Assembly (NCBI RefSeq): GCF_001661265.1
Contig: NW_017566994.1
Span: 620,001-684,000, forward strand
DNA: 64,000 nucleotides
Direction: 5' to 3'
Origin: Saitoella complicata NRRL Y-17804
Taxonomy: Eukaryota; Ascomycota; Saitoellomycetes; Saitoellales; Saitoellaceae
Every line of letters starts with the position of its first letter. The first letter of the stretch is position 1. Both the position numbers and the translations under genes were made by a program. Below the pieces are notes generated by a model, which worked only from the letters and a program-made list of their open reading frames with translations, was not told where the DNA came from and did not search any database. Of the stretch, positions 12,035 through 21,446 are shown one piece after another.

Positions 12035-14640
12035 GAGATCGATAGCTTTAGAAGGACTACGTATGCATGGAGTGAGCTTATCAGATTACTGCATTTTGGC
12101 GATTATAGTTGGAAAACTGACAGATTTTGCTCTACTCTGTGGCCCTACGAACCGCAGTACTAATAAGGATGCTGTGCGTAGGTTTTTGTCCACTTAGGCG
12201 TGTGAACTACCTTCCTGCATCACAAGTTCGACGGCAGTAACAACAACCTGAGTACCACCGGTCGATATTAGGGCCTCTAATCATGAAATCTGTAGCTTGT
12301 GAGCTTGAATCGCCTTCATCGAATACGCTGTGAAGCTTTAGCGTACGCGTACGTGTGGGAACTCGGACAACGGCTTTGCTCTATGTACGCTTCCTGATAC
12401 ATCAAGCAGAGCACGAGCTTTGGCAAAGGAGATATCAACTTCGTGGAAAAACAGATAATCGTGCTGAGAATTGTGGCTGCTCGTGCCCGCTTGCTGGCGC
12501 TTAACGTGCAATGCAAACTCCGTGAGACTTGATTTCCTTGAAAGGAACATGCCGACATCACGGACTGTGGCAGCCCCATAGGGGCGACAACGAATGCTTA
12601 CCGCATAAAACAGTATGTTACACTCGGATCGCTGTCGCCGTAAATGAATCAAATCGCGCTCGTGGGCCGTGTCATGAGCCAAGCACCATCGGTGTGTTTT
12701 CTCCGCACACGTATATCGGCACACGCGCATTGACCAACTTTGACCTTGCGCGCCATCGCGGTGCCAAGTTCTCGGACCCAATCTGCAGCTCGACGCATCT
12801 GCTCCAACGTCAACCTACCTAGGTATAAAGTCCTACCTATATAGCCTTTGAGATACGGCTTTAACAAGGCCCCTGTTCCCCCGGCCAGTTCATGTCACAA
12901 GGGACAGGATGCCAACGACTCAACTGAGGGCACGGCCTGCTTCTTCGAGCATGACCTGAGTGTCCGGATCGACCAGAATGAACATCTATCGGTGGTCTTT
13001 GTTAAGAGACTCCCACTCTCTCAGAAGCGATCATGGACCTGGAGCGGTTGACGGTCATCCTCTTCTTTCCTTGAGCTTGGAGAGTAGCATAAGATATGGC
13101 GGAGGGATATGTACGCTGATCCCCCGTCTTGACATGCCTATTGACGGGAAGGAAACCGAGATGGTCGTTCCCTTCAGCGCTCAGGGTGTACCCCCTAGGC
13201 AAATTTGAGGAATGCTGGCAGGCCGACGACGATTGCTGAGGTCTTTGTTTTGTATGCCGCGACAAAATCTTTGAGACTGGGTCTCGATACCGGGTGCGAC
13301 TTTCGGGTACGCGTACGTCGGCATACAATGCATGCGCACTTGCTTCGATGCGCGTGTAGAGCTATATGAGGAGACATTTGAGCTAGAGACTCGTCCTGCT
13401 GCCAAGCGCTTTCAGTTACTTGGTGCACGTATTTGACTTTAAGGTAGGTAGGGACATGCTTGCAATGTATGTAATGCCTTCTTGGAAGGGGCGAAAGCAC
13501 AATACGTGGTTTGGTGGAGCAATCTCGTTTTCACCTTGCTGCAACTAGCACAGTACTAGGTAGTACTAGCGGCACGGGCACCTCAGCTGCAGCATGGACG
13601 TGCGGATTTTGAGCTTTATTGGCCTACACTTACTAATGCGTATTTCCTGTGTGCACCAAGACATATGCATGACGACTGGCCGGTGAGGAGAGAGGTTCTT
13701 GAGTTAGTGAATCTAGATATGTAACTTAAAGCCGAGTAAAGAAATACATTAGACCCATGTTATGGCGTAGCCACGAGGGAAAACCATACGTCCTCGTCTG
13801 TTACGCTACCGTCAGGTGATCCTGCCTACGCATTGATTTCAGACAAAATTGAACAGTTCAACAGCAGGAGCGACGGGGCCTTGGATGGCTTGGGCTTTTG
13901 CCGTTGGCGCCGCCGCTCTAGGCAACTTTACTTGGATCATAACAGTATCAAAGATATCAATTCGCTGCACGGTAGGCGAAATGCGAACATTGGCGTCTTC
14001 GTAACAGTACGGCCATCTTCTACTTGATAAAAGCACGTCTGCTGCTCACTGTGTTCGGCGGTTTACAGTGTCGAACAAATTCCAACGTGTGAACGAGGAG
14101 ACACATGGCGTATGTGAAGTGCCACACTAGTTAACGAGGAAAGTTTGAATGGTTGCGTGGTAAGAGCAGTACCCAGACATTTTCAGGGATCTTCAGCCTA
14201 GACAGAGCTTAGCGATGTCATACCAACTGCAAGAATATGCCGTGCTGTCCTCGCAATCGGCATAGCAGGCCCTCATGATAAGATGGGCACTAAGCCGCTC
14301 ACTTTGAGGAATTACCCCTTAGCTGCCCATTCGGAAAAGGTATGTTCATGATTTTGCACCTCCACTCCATGAGTGGCATTTTTGCATTCAACTCCCCACT
14401 AATACTATTGCTTGACCTATGACGTCGTTACAATGACCAGCAGTACGCGTATACGTATACAGCACTGGCCATACAACTTCACTCAACACGCCGGTCCACG
14501 CGGTTCGTGTTTAAGGGCTCTGATGGTTGGGTAAGGTTCCGGCATGGCATTGCTACTCGTCATCGTAAGTGTAGCCTTAAATTGCCATTCTCTCGGTTGT
14601 GTCAACTTGAATGTGCGACTCTGTCTCAAATCTTTTAGTT
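12035..14640. other. Gene-free spacer between TOP1 and the transposon
   Basis: This 2.6-kb stretch has only short frames on both strands, with no recognisable domain and no credible multi-exon structure. It includes three copies of the palindrome TACGCGTA (12344-12351, 13308-13315, 14444-14451). The far end holds the TA target site of the transposon. I saw no tRNA, simple repeat array or old element that I could name. Confidence 0.5.
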
Positions 14641-14642
14641 TA

Positions 14643-14668
14643 CTGCTGGTTGCAAAATGCTTGTCGCA
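14643..14668 (+). repeat. Left terminal inverted repeat of the Tc1/mariner element
   Basis: This is a 26-bp repeat beginning CTGCTGGTTGC immediately after a TA dinucleotide at 14641-14642. Its reverse complement recurs at 17711-17736 with one mismatch, at the second base. Confidence 0.88.
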
Positions 14669-14735
14669 GGGCCTAAAATCACCCCTGCGCGTCTGACATC
14701 GACACTCCAACAAAACACGTCATAACTCCATCAAT

Positions 14736-15607
14736 ATGCCTCCTAGGAAGCTGAGAGGAGCAGCCAAACAATCACTTCAGCTCAGGGCTTCAAGCCGCAC
14801 CCCCAAACCCCCGCCTAGGCTCGAGGATGATTTGCGGTCAAGCCCTCCATCAAAACCACCCGCCAGGGTTAAACGTACCAAAACAGTCATTGATCTCGAA
14901 ATCGAAGACCCAGCTCCTGAACTTGTGAGTCAATACGATGATTTCATGGTTCAGGTTATCGTTACTAGGGAGCCGAAATTTAGGTATGCCCAAGGACCCT
15001 TCATGGTCAACCCCCTGAAAGAATGGGACTTTGTTCAACCACTATTGCTCGATCTCGCCCTCGAGGAGTCGCGTCAGGACCCTGTGGTCAAAGAGGGCAT
15101 CAACATTCACTCCCTTACTCCCTACATTCAATGGAAAGTTGTACGCGGTCGTTCCAAGGATGCACCATGGTGTCGACTACGGCACCCCCTCGACTGGGAA
15201 GCATTCATTGAGGCCGTCAACACTGAGCGCATGGTACCTAAGATCGAGTGGACAGCTTTCATTCAAATCGATACGCGCTTCGTACCGCAAATCCAGTCTC
15301 TCGCCCGTACCGAAGACCTCGAAACTCCCACTAGGTCCTCCCAGCAGAAATCAAGGCCCCGCAACATTCCATTCGCAAGGGCTAGGAATACAGCAACAAC
15401 TAGGGCCCTTCAGGATGTTTCTGTCAACATCGAGGGAGACCCTGTTGCTTACCACAAGTTGCTTGCCGTACAGTCCCTTCAGCAGAAATACAAATGCGCC
15501 CAGCACCATCAAAACCTATGCTACGTTCACCCATTGAGTAAGGCTCATCGACACATCAACATGCACCAGCAGAATCGATGGGCAGACTATATTGCCAATG
15601 AAGAGCC
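14736..15607 (+). CDS. Accessory protein of the transposon, Cys/His motif (cut by gap)
   Basis: The frame is open for 290 residues from ATG 14736 (MPPRKLRGAAKQSLQLRASS) into a run of N at 15608, so the 3' end is unknown. The N-terminal ~55 residues are basic and Pro/Ser-rich. The middle region contains SLTPYIQWKVVRG and PLDWEAFIEAV. Near residues 252-286 lies YKCAQHHQNLCYV followed by HPLSKAHRHINMHQQNRWADYI, a C-x2-H-x4-C-Y-V plus His pattern that could bind zinc. I recall similar C..H....C[YF] then H then WA..I segments in fast-evolving multi-copy hypothetical proteins of fungi, but I cannot name a family. The ATG is 68 bp inside the left terminal repeat, mirroring the transposase at the other end, so I infer it belongs to the element. 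DNA binding is possible but unproven. Confidence 0.6.
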
Positions 15608-16350
15608 NNNNNNNNNNNNNNNNNNNNNNNNNNNNNNNNNNNNNNNNNNNNNNNNNNNNNNNNNNNNNNNNNNNNNNNNNNNNNNNNNNNNNNNNNNNNN
15701 NNNNNNNNNNNNNNNNNNNNNNNNNNNNNNNNNNNNNNNNNNNNNNNNNNNNNNNNNNNNNNNNNNNNNNNNNNNNNNNNNNNNNNNNNNNNNNNNNNNN
15801 NNNNNNNNNNNNNNNNNNNNNNNNNNNNNNNNNNNNNNNNNNNNNNNNNNNNNNNNNNNNNNNNNNNNNNNNNNNNNNNNNNNNNNNNNNNNNNNNNNNN
15901 NNNNNNNNNNNNNNNNNNNNNNNNNNNNNNNNNNNNNNNNNNNNNNNNNNNNNNNNNNNNNNNNNNNNNNNNNNNNNNNNNNNNNNNNNNNNNNNNNNNN
16001 NNNNNNNNNNNNNNNNNNNNNNNNNNNNNNNNNNNNNNNNNNNNNNNNNNNNNNNNNNNNNNNNNNNNNNNNNNNNNNNNNNNNNNNNNNNNNNNNNNNN
16101 NNNNNNNNNNNNNNNNNNNNNNNNNNNNNNNNNNNNNNNNNNNNNNNNNNNNNNNNNNNNNNNNNNNNNNNNNNNNNNNNNNNNNNNNNNNNNNNNNNNN
16201 NNNNNNNNNNNNNNNNNNNNNNNNNNNNNNNNNNNNNNNNNNNNNNNNNNNNNNNNNNNNNNNNNNNNNNNNNNNNNNNNNNNNNNNNNNNNNNNNNNNN
16301 NNNNNNNNNNNNNNNNNNNNNNNNNNNNNNNNNNNNNNNNNNNNNNNNNN
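15608..16350. other. Assembly gap (743 N)
   Basis: This is a run of undetermined bases inside the transposon. It removes the 3' part of the accessory gene. The sequence resuming at 16351 (CTGCAACTAGAGTCGG) is not in any frame I can assign, so whether the accessory gene ends before or after the gap is unknown. Confidence 0.99.
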
Positions 16351-16519
16351 CTGCAACTAGAGTCGGTGGTTCCTGAAAACCACGTCTTCATGCATTGCAT
16401 TTGGGCATATGTACAGCCATTTTGTGAGGGAATCTGCCCGTGAGAATGGCAGGTTACTGAAAATAAACGAATGTATTGCTTCGATCGAAAACCTACTCAT
16501 ACAAGCTAGAAAAAAGTGA

Positions 16520-17616
16520 CTACATAGATGCCCTAGCATCAATAGTGACCTGGTTGTTATAATCGACATACCGACGTAACTCTGCATCTGACAATGCATA
16601 ACCGCAGTTCATATACAAGTTGCGGATCTTGTCAGGGTGCTCATTGATTGAGTCGATTGCGCAGCGTATGTAACCCTCAGGGTCTGATCGAACTAACTCA
16701 TGCTTATTGTTGCGCTTCATCCAGGCCTTCATCATACTGAAGCAGAGCTCGATTGGATTGAGGTCTGGTGAGTAAGGCGGCAAAAAATGGATTCGACAGC
16801 CAGCGCGCTGAACAATGAGTTCATATACCCTTTCGTCATGATGGATACGGCAGTTGTGAAGGACAACCACGCTGTTCGGACCAGGGTAGGGGTTGAGAAT
16901 TGGTAGCAGTTCATGTTCGACGAATTCGACAAATCGATCAGCATTGAAGGATCCCTGAAAGACTGATAAAGCATGCAGCCCTGTCGAGGTAAGTGCAGGC
17001 AATACGCTCCAACGTTTGGTTCGAGCAAACGGTCTCTCCTCAATCGCCCTAGTACCGACTGGCGCATATCCAAATTTCCGGGTAGCAGTCCTCTCATCGA
17101 CAGCAGACTCGTCGAGAAAGACCAGTTGTTCTTGACTGTATTCAGCCATTGATATGGCGTGTTGCGCACGTAAAATGCCGTTCCGTTCTGCTGCCCTTAG
17201 CGTAAGAGTCTTTCGAGTATATCCAATCTTTTTGAGGTATCGACAGACATGGTACTTCGATAGTGAAGTGGCAAATTCCTGGTTCATGAACTCTGCGCAA
17301 TCATCCTGGTATAGGGTAGGGTTCAGATCATACAGGGCCTTGATATGCTGTTATGCCATGCCCAGCGTTTCAGCCAAGGTCCTCGATGGGGCAGGTCACT
17401 TACCATGCCTATGCGGGAGTCAATCTGAGGCGTCCTACCACAGTGCGTGGTAGGGAGGCGCTCATGGGTGCCTTCCTCCTCGAATCTCTTGACAATCCTG
17501 TAAATGGTTCGTACCGATCGGTTGATGATCTCACTGAGTTGGTGAACATCATAGCCCTCGATGCAGTTCTCGATAACTATGGACCGTGTGCTATTGTCGC
17601 ATATCTCACCGAGCAT
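16520..17616 (-). CDS. Tc1/mariner (IS630-type) transposase with one intron
   Basis: Two exons (17616-17404 and 17347-16520) joined over a 56-nt intron (GTAAGT...AACAG, phase 0) give 346 residues, the normal size for Tc1 transposases. An in-frame stop lies upstream of ATG 17616. The N-terminus carries a helix-turn-helix (VHQLSEIINRSVRTIYRIVK), then a GRTP hinge, then HIKALYDLNPTLYQDD. The DDE domain shows FLDES (Asp150) and YSPDLNPIE (Glu271, 35 residues after the second catalytic site). At the second site the usual VLDNCRIHH reads VLHNCRIHH: residue 235 is His (CAC) where Asp (GAC) is expected, a one-base difference. No stops or frameshifts are seen, so the copy looks recent, but as assembled it probably cannot catalyse transposition. 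Confidence 0.9.
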
Positions 17617-17710
17617 TTCGAACCGTTTGCGACCTTCCTAGGCCTTCAATGGAGTTGTTCTGTTGGTTTTACGATGAGCCTTTACGGAGCATGTGCAGCT
17701 ACCTGCAGGT

Positions 17711-17736
17711 TGCGACAAGCATTTTGCAACCAGCTG
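17711..17736 (-). repeat. Right terminal inverted repeat of the Tc1/mariner element
   Basis: This is the reverse complement of the left repeat, with 25 of 26 positions matching. It is followed directly by TA at 17737-17738, the expected target-site duplication. Confidence 0.88.
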
Positions 17737-17738
17737 TA

Positions 17739-18126
17739 AGGGCGGTCTCGGACCGTAGTACACACCGAACAGCTGTACGAACTGAGCTGCTGCTGCACGC
17801 CAAAGTCGGTTGGTACGCATTACGACTGCGGTTCATATATCCGTACCAGCTGCTGAAGGAAAGAGTGGACTGGGCCGTAAGCTGATACAGGTCTCAATTC
17901 CGGGTTGCTGCAGCGACCACTTCAAGGTTTATGTTCCAGCGGTATTCCCGTGATCGCGCCACGAGACCCAAGCTCCTCTACCGGTGTTGTTCATCCTCAA
18001 CAACATCGTCAGCAACATCCTGGCGATGCACTCGGATCTCAACTTCGAGGTCGAGCAGATAAGCATCGTAACAACATGACTCAAGAACGGTGTTGTTCAG
18101 CGCTGACGATCTACAGTTTGGCCGTA
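17739..18126. other. Spacer with a coding-like fragment of unknown origin
   Basis: Between the transposon and the dispersed repeat, plus-strand bases of roughly 17978-18079 translate without stop to a protein-like segment (VLFILNNIVSNILAMHSDLN, then FEVEQISIVTT). Just upstream, around 17920-17950, is a short piece reading HFKVYVPAVFP. It looks like a scrap of a former gene or repeat; no family was recognised. Confidence 0.25.
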
Positions 18127-18341
18127 TACCGTACTGCTGTGTGCATCATTCTTGACGGCGCGCTGTTTACCGCCTATCTGTGCGGGGATAGTTTCACGAA
18201 CCCCCCATCTTCATAGATAAGGCTTGGGAGGGCGATTTCAGGGGAGAAGTCGATAGATCAGACTCTTAGGAATCGATAGATGTCCTCGAAACGCGTGTAG
18301 TACCATTTCTCATAGAGTTGTGACATTATGAAGGGTTCCGG
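18127..18341 (+). repeat. Dispersed repeat, left copy (pair with 63708-63923)
   Basis: About 215 bp recurs in the same orientation 45.6 kb away at roughly 90 percent identity. Shared blocks include GTACTGCTGTGTGC, TTTACCGCCTATCTG and ATCGATAGATGTCCTCGAAA. Similarity starts and stops sharply at both copies and does not extend into the flanks. The class is unknown: no terminal repeats or target duplication could be assigned. Confidence 0.85.
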
Positions 18342-18400
18342 TAATAAGACTTATATCCTATCCATATTCTCAGGTAACCAAGCGAAATGTCTAACCATAA

Positions 18401-20479
18401 TCATCCCTTCCAAGCCTCAACCTCCTTCGCGACCCTGATCATCATCCCAAGCACCTCTTTCTCCCCCATCGTAAACTCCGTCCTCTCTTCACTCGTCAAA
18501 CAACAGATATTACTATCCAATAGCTCCCACTCCCCGGGTTCCTTCAGCCAACTATCGAAATGTAAGGCTGACTTCCGTGAGGGAGATAGGGCGGCAGCGG
18601 GGGTTGGGACGTCGTCGAATTTGTTGGGTGCGAGCCAGCCGTTGAACCAGAGAGGGGTTTCGTCGCGGTCGAGGTGGAGGAGTTGGGGTGAACAGATGGT
18701 GTGGGGACCACCTGCAGCGGGTGCTCGTTTTCGGAGTGCGTGTTCCTCTTTCTCTGCCCTCTCTTCTTCCTTCTCATCCTTGTCCTTCGCATCCTCGTGG
18801 CCATCATGTTCATGATCACTATCATCAACATCCTCCCCACCCTTCTCATCGTACCCCTTCGGCCCTCCAATGGCCTTCTCCAACTTCTCCTTATCAATCT
18901 CCTCCTTCACACTCCCCCTCTCCTTCGCCCTCACAATCCCCATAATTCCCTGTCCCCCCTCCATCCACGCATACCCAACATCGCCCACCAGCTCCCACCC
19001 AAGCCAAAACGTCTCCTTATCTCCATACACCAAGTCATACACGCCCACAATCTTATCATCACCCTCTCCTGACCCATCACGATCTGGTCCGTTTAGACGA
19101 GTGACCATGAGTAACGCGACGAAATGCTTGAATTTGTCGATGACGAGGACGCCGGATTCTTGCATGTGGCCCGAAGCACCAGTCCAGAATCGACTCGATT
19201 TGACCTGGGGGCTGAGTGGTTTCGGTAAGATTTCCTGCAAGAACTTTTTCTTACTCTCCGGGAAAATGAGCCTGTCCTTGAAGAAGAGAGCTCCCTTCTC
19301 CTTGTATCCCTTATCCTCGAACAAGATCGTCGGGTCCTTGAAGAAGAGCGAATCGGCATCGATGAAGATACACTCCCTGAACGACGACAACAAAATCGCA
19401 AACGGCTTCCCTGCCCATCCCGCGAGTTTCCATCCACGATCCGAGACCATCCTCGCCATGTCCCTCGTAACAACACCCTCCAACTCCTCCAATTTCTCCC
19501 TCCAGTCCTCGCCTAAGTCATCGTCACCGAGATACATGACCTCGACGGGGAGTTCACACCCCAGTTCCCTTAGCACCTTGATCCCAGTAAGGAGGAATGG
19601 TGCCTGATTATCACCAGCTGTGAGGACGATACCACGGCCGCCTGTGGCAAGCGAGGCGTGCAGGGACGCGTGTGATGGGTGAAAGGGCGCGGTCCAAGGG
19701 AAGAGGAGATTGGAGAAACGGGGAAGGAAGGCTGTCATGTCGTCATAGGTGTGCAGCAGGTCGGGTGAGTTGTGTTTGATGATCTTAGTTATGTCGTTGC
19801 GAATAACGATACCACTGTTGTCCTTATCGTTGGAGGAGGAAGGAGCCGAGGCGAAGTGTACTCGTTCCCATGCCTCGAGCATCTTCCGGTATACCCGTGC
19901 CCGGAGGCCGTACTCCCTCATTCTCTCAGTTCCCGAACTCTTGATCGGACGCAACAACTCCCTCATGCGAAACTCATCTGGTAACATATCCAACAAATCT
20001 CTTAATGGTCCATTGACCAGATCCTTATCTGCCTGTGGTTGACTCCCACTTTGCGCTTGTGTCTGTTTTTGCGGAGAAGAAGGAGCGTACTCGGCGTGAG
20101 CGGGCGGGATTTGTGCTTCCACAACCCCAACCGCAATCTCAGCCTTCGACGGCTTCTTCGGAGGTGGTGGGACCTCGTTTCCCTGACGTCCCACAGCTCC
20201 CTGGTATTCAATCCTGTGATCTCTCGTCGGAACCTCCCTTGCTTTGGCATCCACACTCAGCGGGCTCGACGGTGCGCGTAGTGTATCATATTTCGGTACT
20301 GCGCTGTTGTTGTCTTGTTGTAGAGCTGGTAGAACGAAGAGGTAGAATGCGATGAATCCGACAAAAGCGATGATGATACGTTTGAGCTGACGGTCCTGGA
20401 AGATGTGCGAAGGCTTCACGCGGCCTTCTTTTGGTGGAGGGGATTGCGTGAAGGGGAGGAAGGAGCTCGAAGCGGTCAT
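18401..20479 (-). CDS. MNN1-type alpha-1,3-mannosyltransferase (GT71)
   Basis: A single exon of 692 residues. I chose ATG 20479 (MTASSSFLPFTQSPPPKEGR) because upstream in-frame codons lack another ATG. It is a type II membrane protein: a short cytoplasmic tail, one anchor at about 35-51 (IIIAFVGFIAFYLFVLP), a Pro-rich stem, then a lumenal catalytic domain from about 280. Key features are RGIVLTAGDNQ, a DxD metal site in IFIDADSLFF (Asp374, Asp376), RFWTGASGHMQESGVLVID and YGDKETFWLG, all typical of the fungal Mnn1/mannosyltransferase-putative family. It would add mannose to glycans in the Golgi. An acidic low-complexity insert (DDSDHEHDGHEDAKDKDEKE) precedes the conserved end. It is divergent from the GT90 gene. 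Confidence 0.9.
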   Translation of the reverse strand: MTASSSFLPFTQSPPPKEGRVKPSHIFQDRQLKRIIIAFVGFIAFYLFVLPALQQDNNSAVPKYDTLRAPSSPLSVDAKAREVPTRDHRIEYQGAVGRQGNEVPPPPKKPSKAEIAVGVVEAQIPPAHAEYAPSSPQKQTQAQSGSQPQADKDLVNGPLRDLLDMLPDEFRMRELLRPIKSSGTERMREYGLRARVYRKMLEAWERVHFASAPSSSNDKDNSGIVIRNDITKIIKHNSPDLLHTYDDMTAFLPRFSNLLFPWTAPFHPSHASLHASLATGGRGIVLTAGDNQAPFLLTGIKVLRELGCELPVEVMYLGDDDLGEDWREKLEELEGVVTRDMARMVSDRGWKLAGWAGKPFAILLSSFRECIFIDADSLFFKDPTILFEDKGYKEKGALFFKDRLIFPESKKKFLQEILPKPLSPQVKSSRFWTGASGHMQESGVLVIDKFKHFVALLMVTRLNGPDRDGSGEGDDKIVGVYDLVYGDKETFWLGWELVGDVGYAWMEGGQGIMGIVRAKERGSVKEEIDKEKLEKAIGGPKGYDEKGGEDVDDSDHEHDGHEDAKDKDEKEEERAEKEEHALRKRAPAAGGPHTICSPQLLHLDRDETPLWFNGWLAPNKFDDVPTPAAALSPSRKSALHFDSWLKEPGEWELLDSNICCLTSEERTEFTMGEKEVLGMMIRVAKEVEAWKG

Positions 20480-21446
20480 CGTGAAGGTTGACGCAGCTAT
20501 CACCTACAGCTTATTGACGATGACACTGGCGGTGACCTGGACTTTATAGAGACGGTATGGCACCCTGGCAATGTACAATACTTTAAGGCTTCATTTCGAC
20601 GGGTCTACGTCTCGGCTCGAACGAGCGCGCACCAGCCACACGGCACAGCGCAAGTTCGGTCTGTGAACCGAGACGCCAATTGCAAGCAAGAGAACAAAGG
20701 ACTTGGTTCTCGCCTGATCCAGCGCGTACCTCCCATGATCGCCAGCTCAATTGTTCTACGTGTAGCTTCATGAAGACACCCCTCATAACCTACGGCCCGT
20801 CATGCAACAGCGGCAGACCGGTCCGATGCCGCGGGGAACGGCCCATGCGGGTAGATTGCATTGCACGGCTCGCAGAACAAATTGATCAATCTCAAACAAT
20901 ATTTGTTTGGTAGGAGGATAGATACCCGTTTAAGAGCACGGTTACGGACCGGCCGGCAACGGGTGAGTGCATGAGGTGATTACAGCCGATGATTGCAATA
21001 TATAGCGGAAGGCGTAGATTATGTCGGGTATGGATGAAGTGAGAGTCACGAGATGGCATCTACCATCTCACGGCCTTGAGCTGAGCGTACGAGACTGCAG
21101 CTGACGAGGACGTCGCTACCGAATGTCTGACACAGCTGTCTTGCTACGGGGTGCGGGCAAAACACTCCCGAGCGTCGATGTCCCGCGGCCCAGGCGCACT
21201 TCTGCAGCGCCAGTGCGCCCCTAAACATTGAGGTGTAAGACCAGTCGACTGAGAGCTCTTAAAGCAGCTCGGACAAGCGATCAGGGTAGATGCCTTCCCG
21301 TTGAAACGGTTGACACGTAGCTTTAAGGGTTATCGATTGCTGGTATCGGTTGTTCCTTGCTATAAGATTAGCGGGTTCTCCACATCCGCAAAGCTTGGTA
21401 GCATCTCATCGGTAGGCCTGTTCAGCAAGTCGAAAGGCGGTATACA
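20480..21446. promoter_or_regulatory. Divergent intergenic region, GT71 / GT90
   Basis: This 967-bp interval separates two diverging glycosyltransferase genes, so both promoters lie here. No coding signal was seen. One TTTAAGGG box is at 21322-21329. Confidence 0.4.

Larger units (their letters stand above)
14643..17736. mobile_element. Tc1/mariner-type DNA transposon with two converging genes
   Basis: Two 26-bp terminal inverted repeats (14643-14668 and 17711-17736) match at 25 of 26 positions and share the core GCTGGTTGCAAAATGCTTGT. Each is flanked outside by TA (14641-14642, 17737-17738), the target duplication of the Tc1/mariner superfamily. Inside, a transposase gene reads leftward from the right end (ATG 95 bp inside the right repeat), and a second gene reads rightward from the left end (ATG 68 bp inside the left repeat). 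Total length is 3094 bp including 743 undetermined bases, longer than the usual 1.3-2 kb of one-gene family members. The N run could hide a nested insertion, so the two-gene layout is strongly suggested rather than proven. Confidence 0.85.

Noticed and set aside
12338-13500. Several 70-147-codon frames in the spacer after TOP1
   Set aside because: Composition resembles random sequence, frames overlap each other on both strands, and no family motif was seen.
15516-16443. Several open frames across the 743-base N run
   Set aside because: They are open only because N codons contain no stops; nothing can be concluded across the gap.
20480-20503. Eight-codon N-terminal extension of the GT71 protein from a GTG codon
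   Set aside because: Fungal nuclear genes start at ATG; the ATG at 20479 is followed by a standard type II anchor arrangement.
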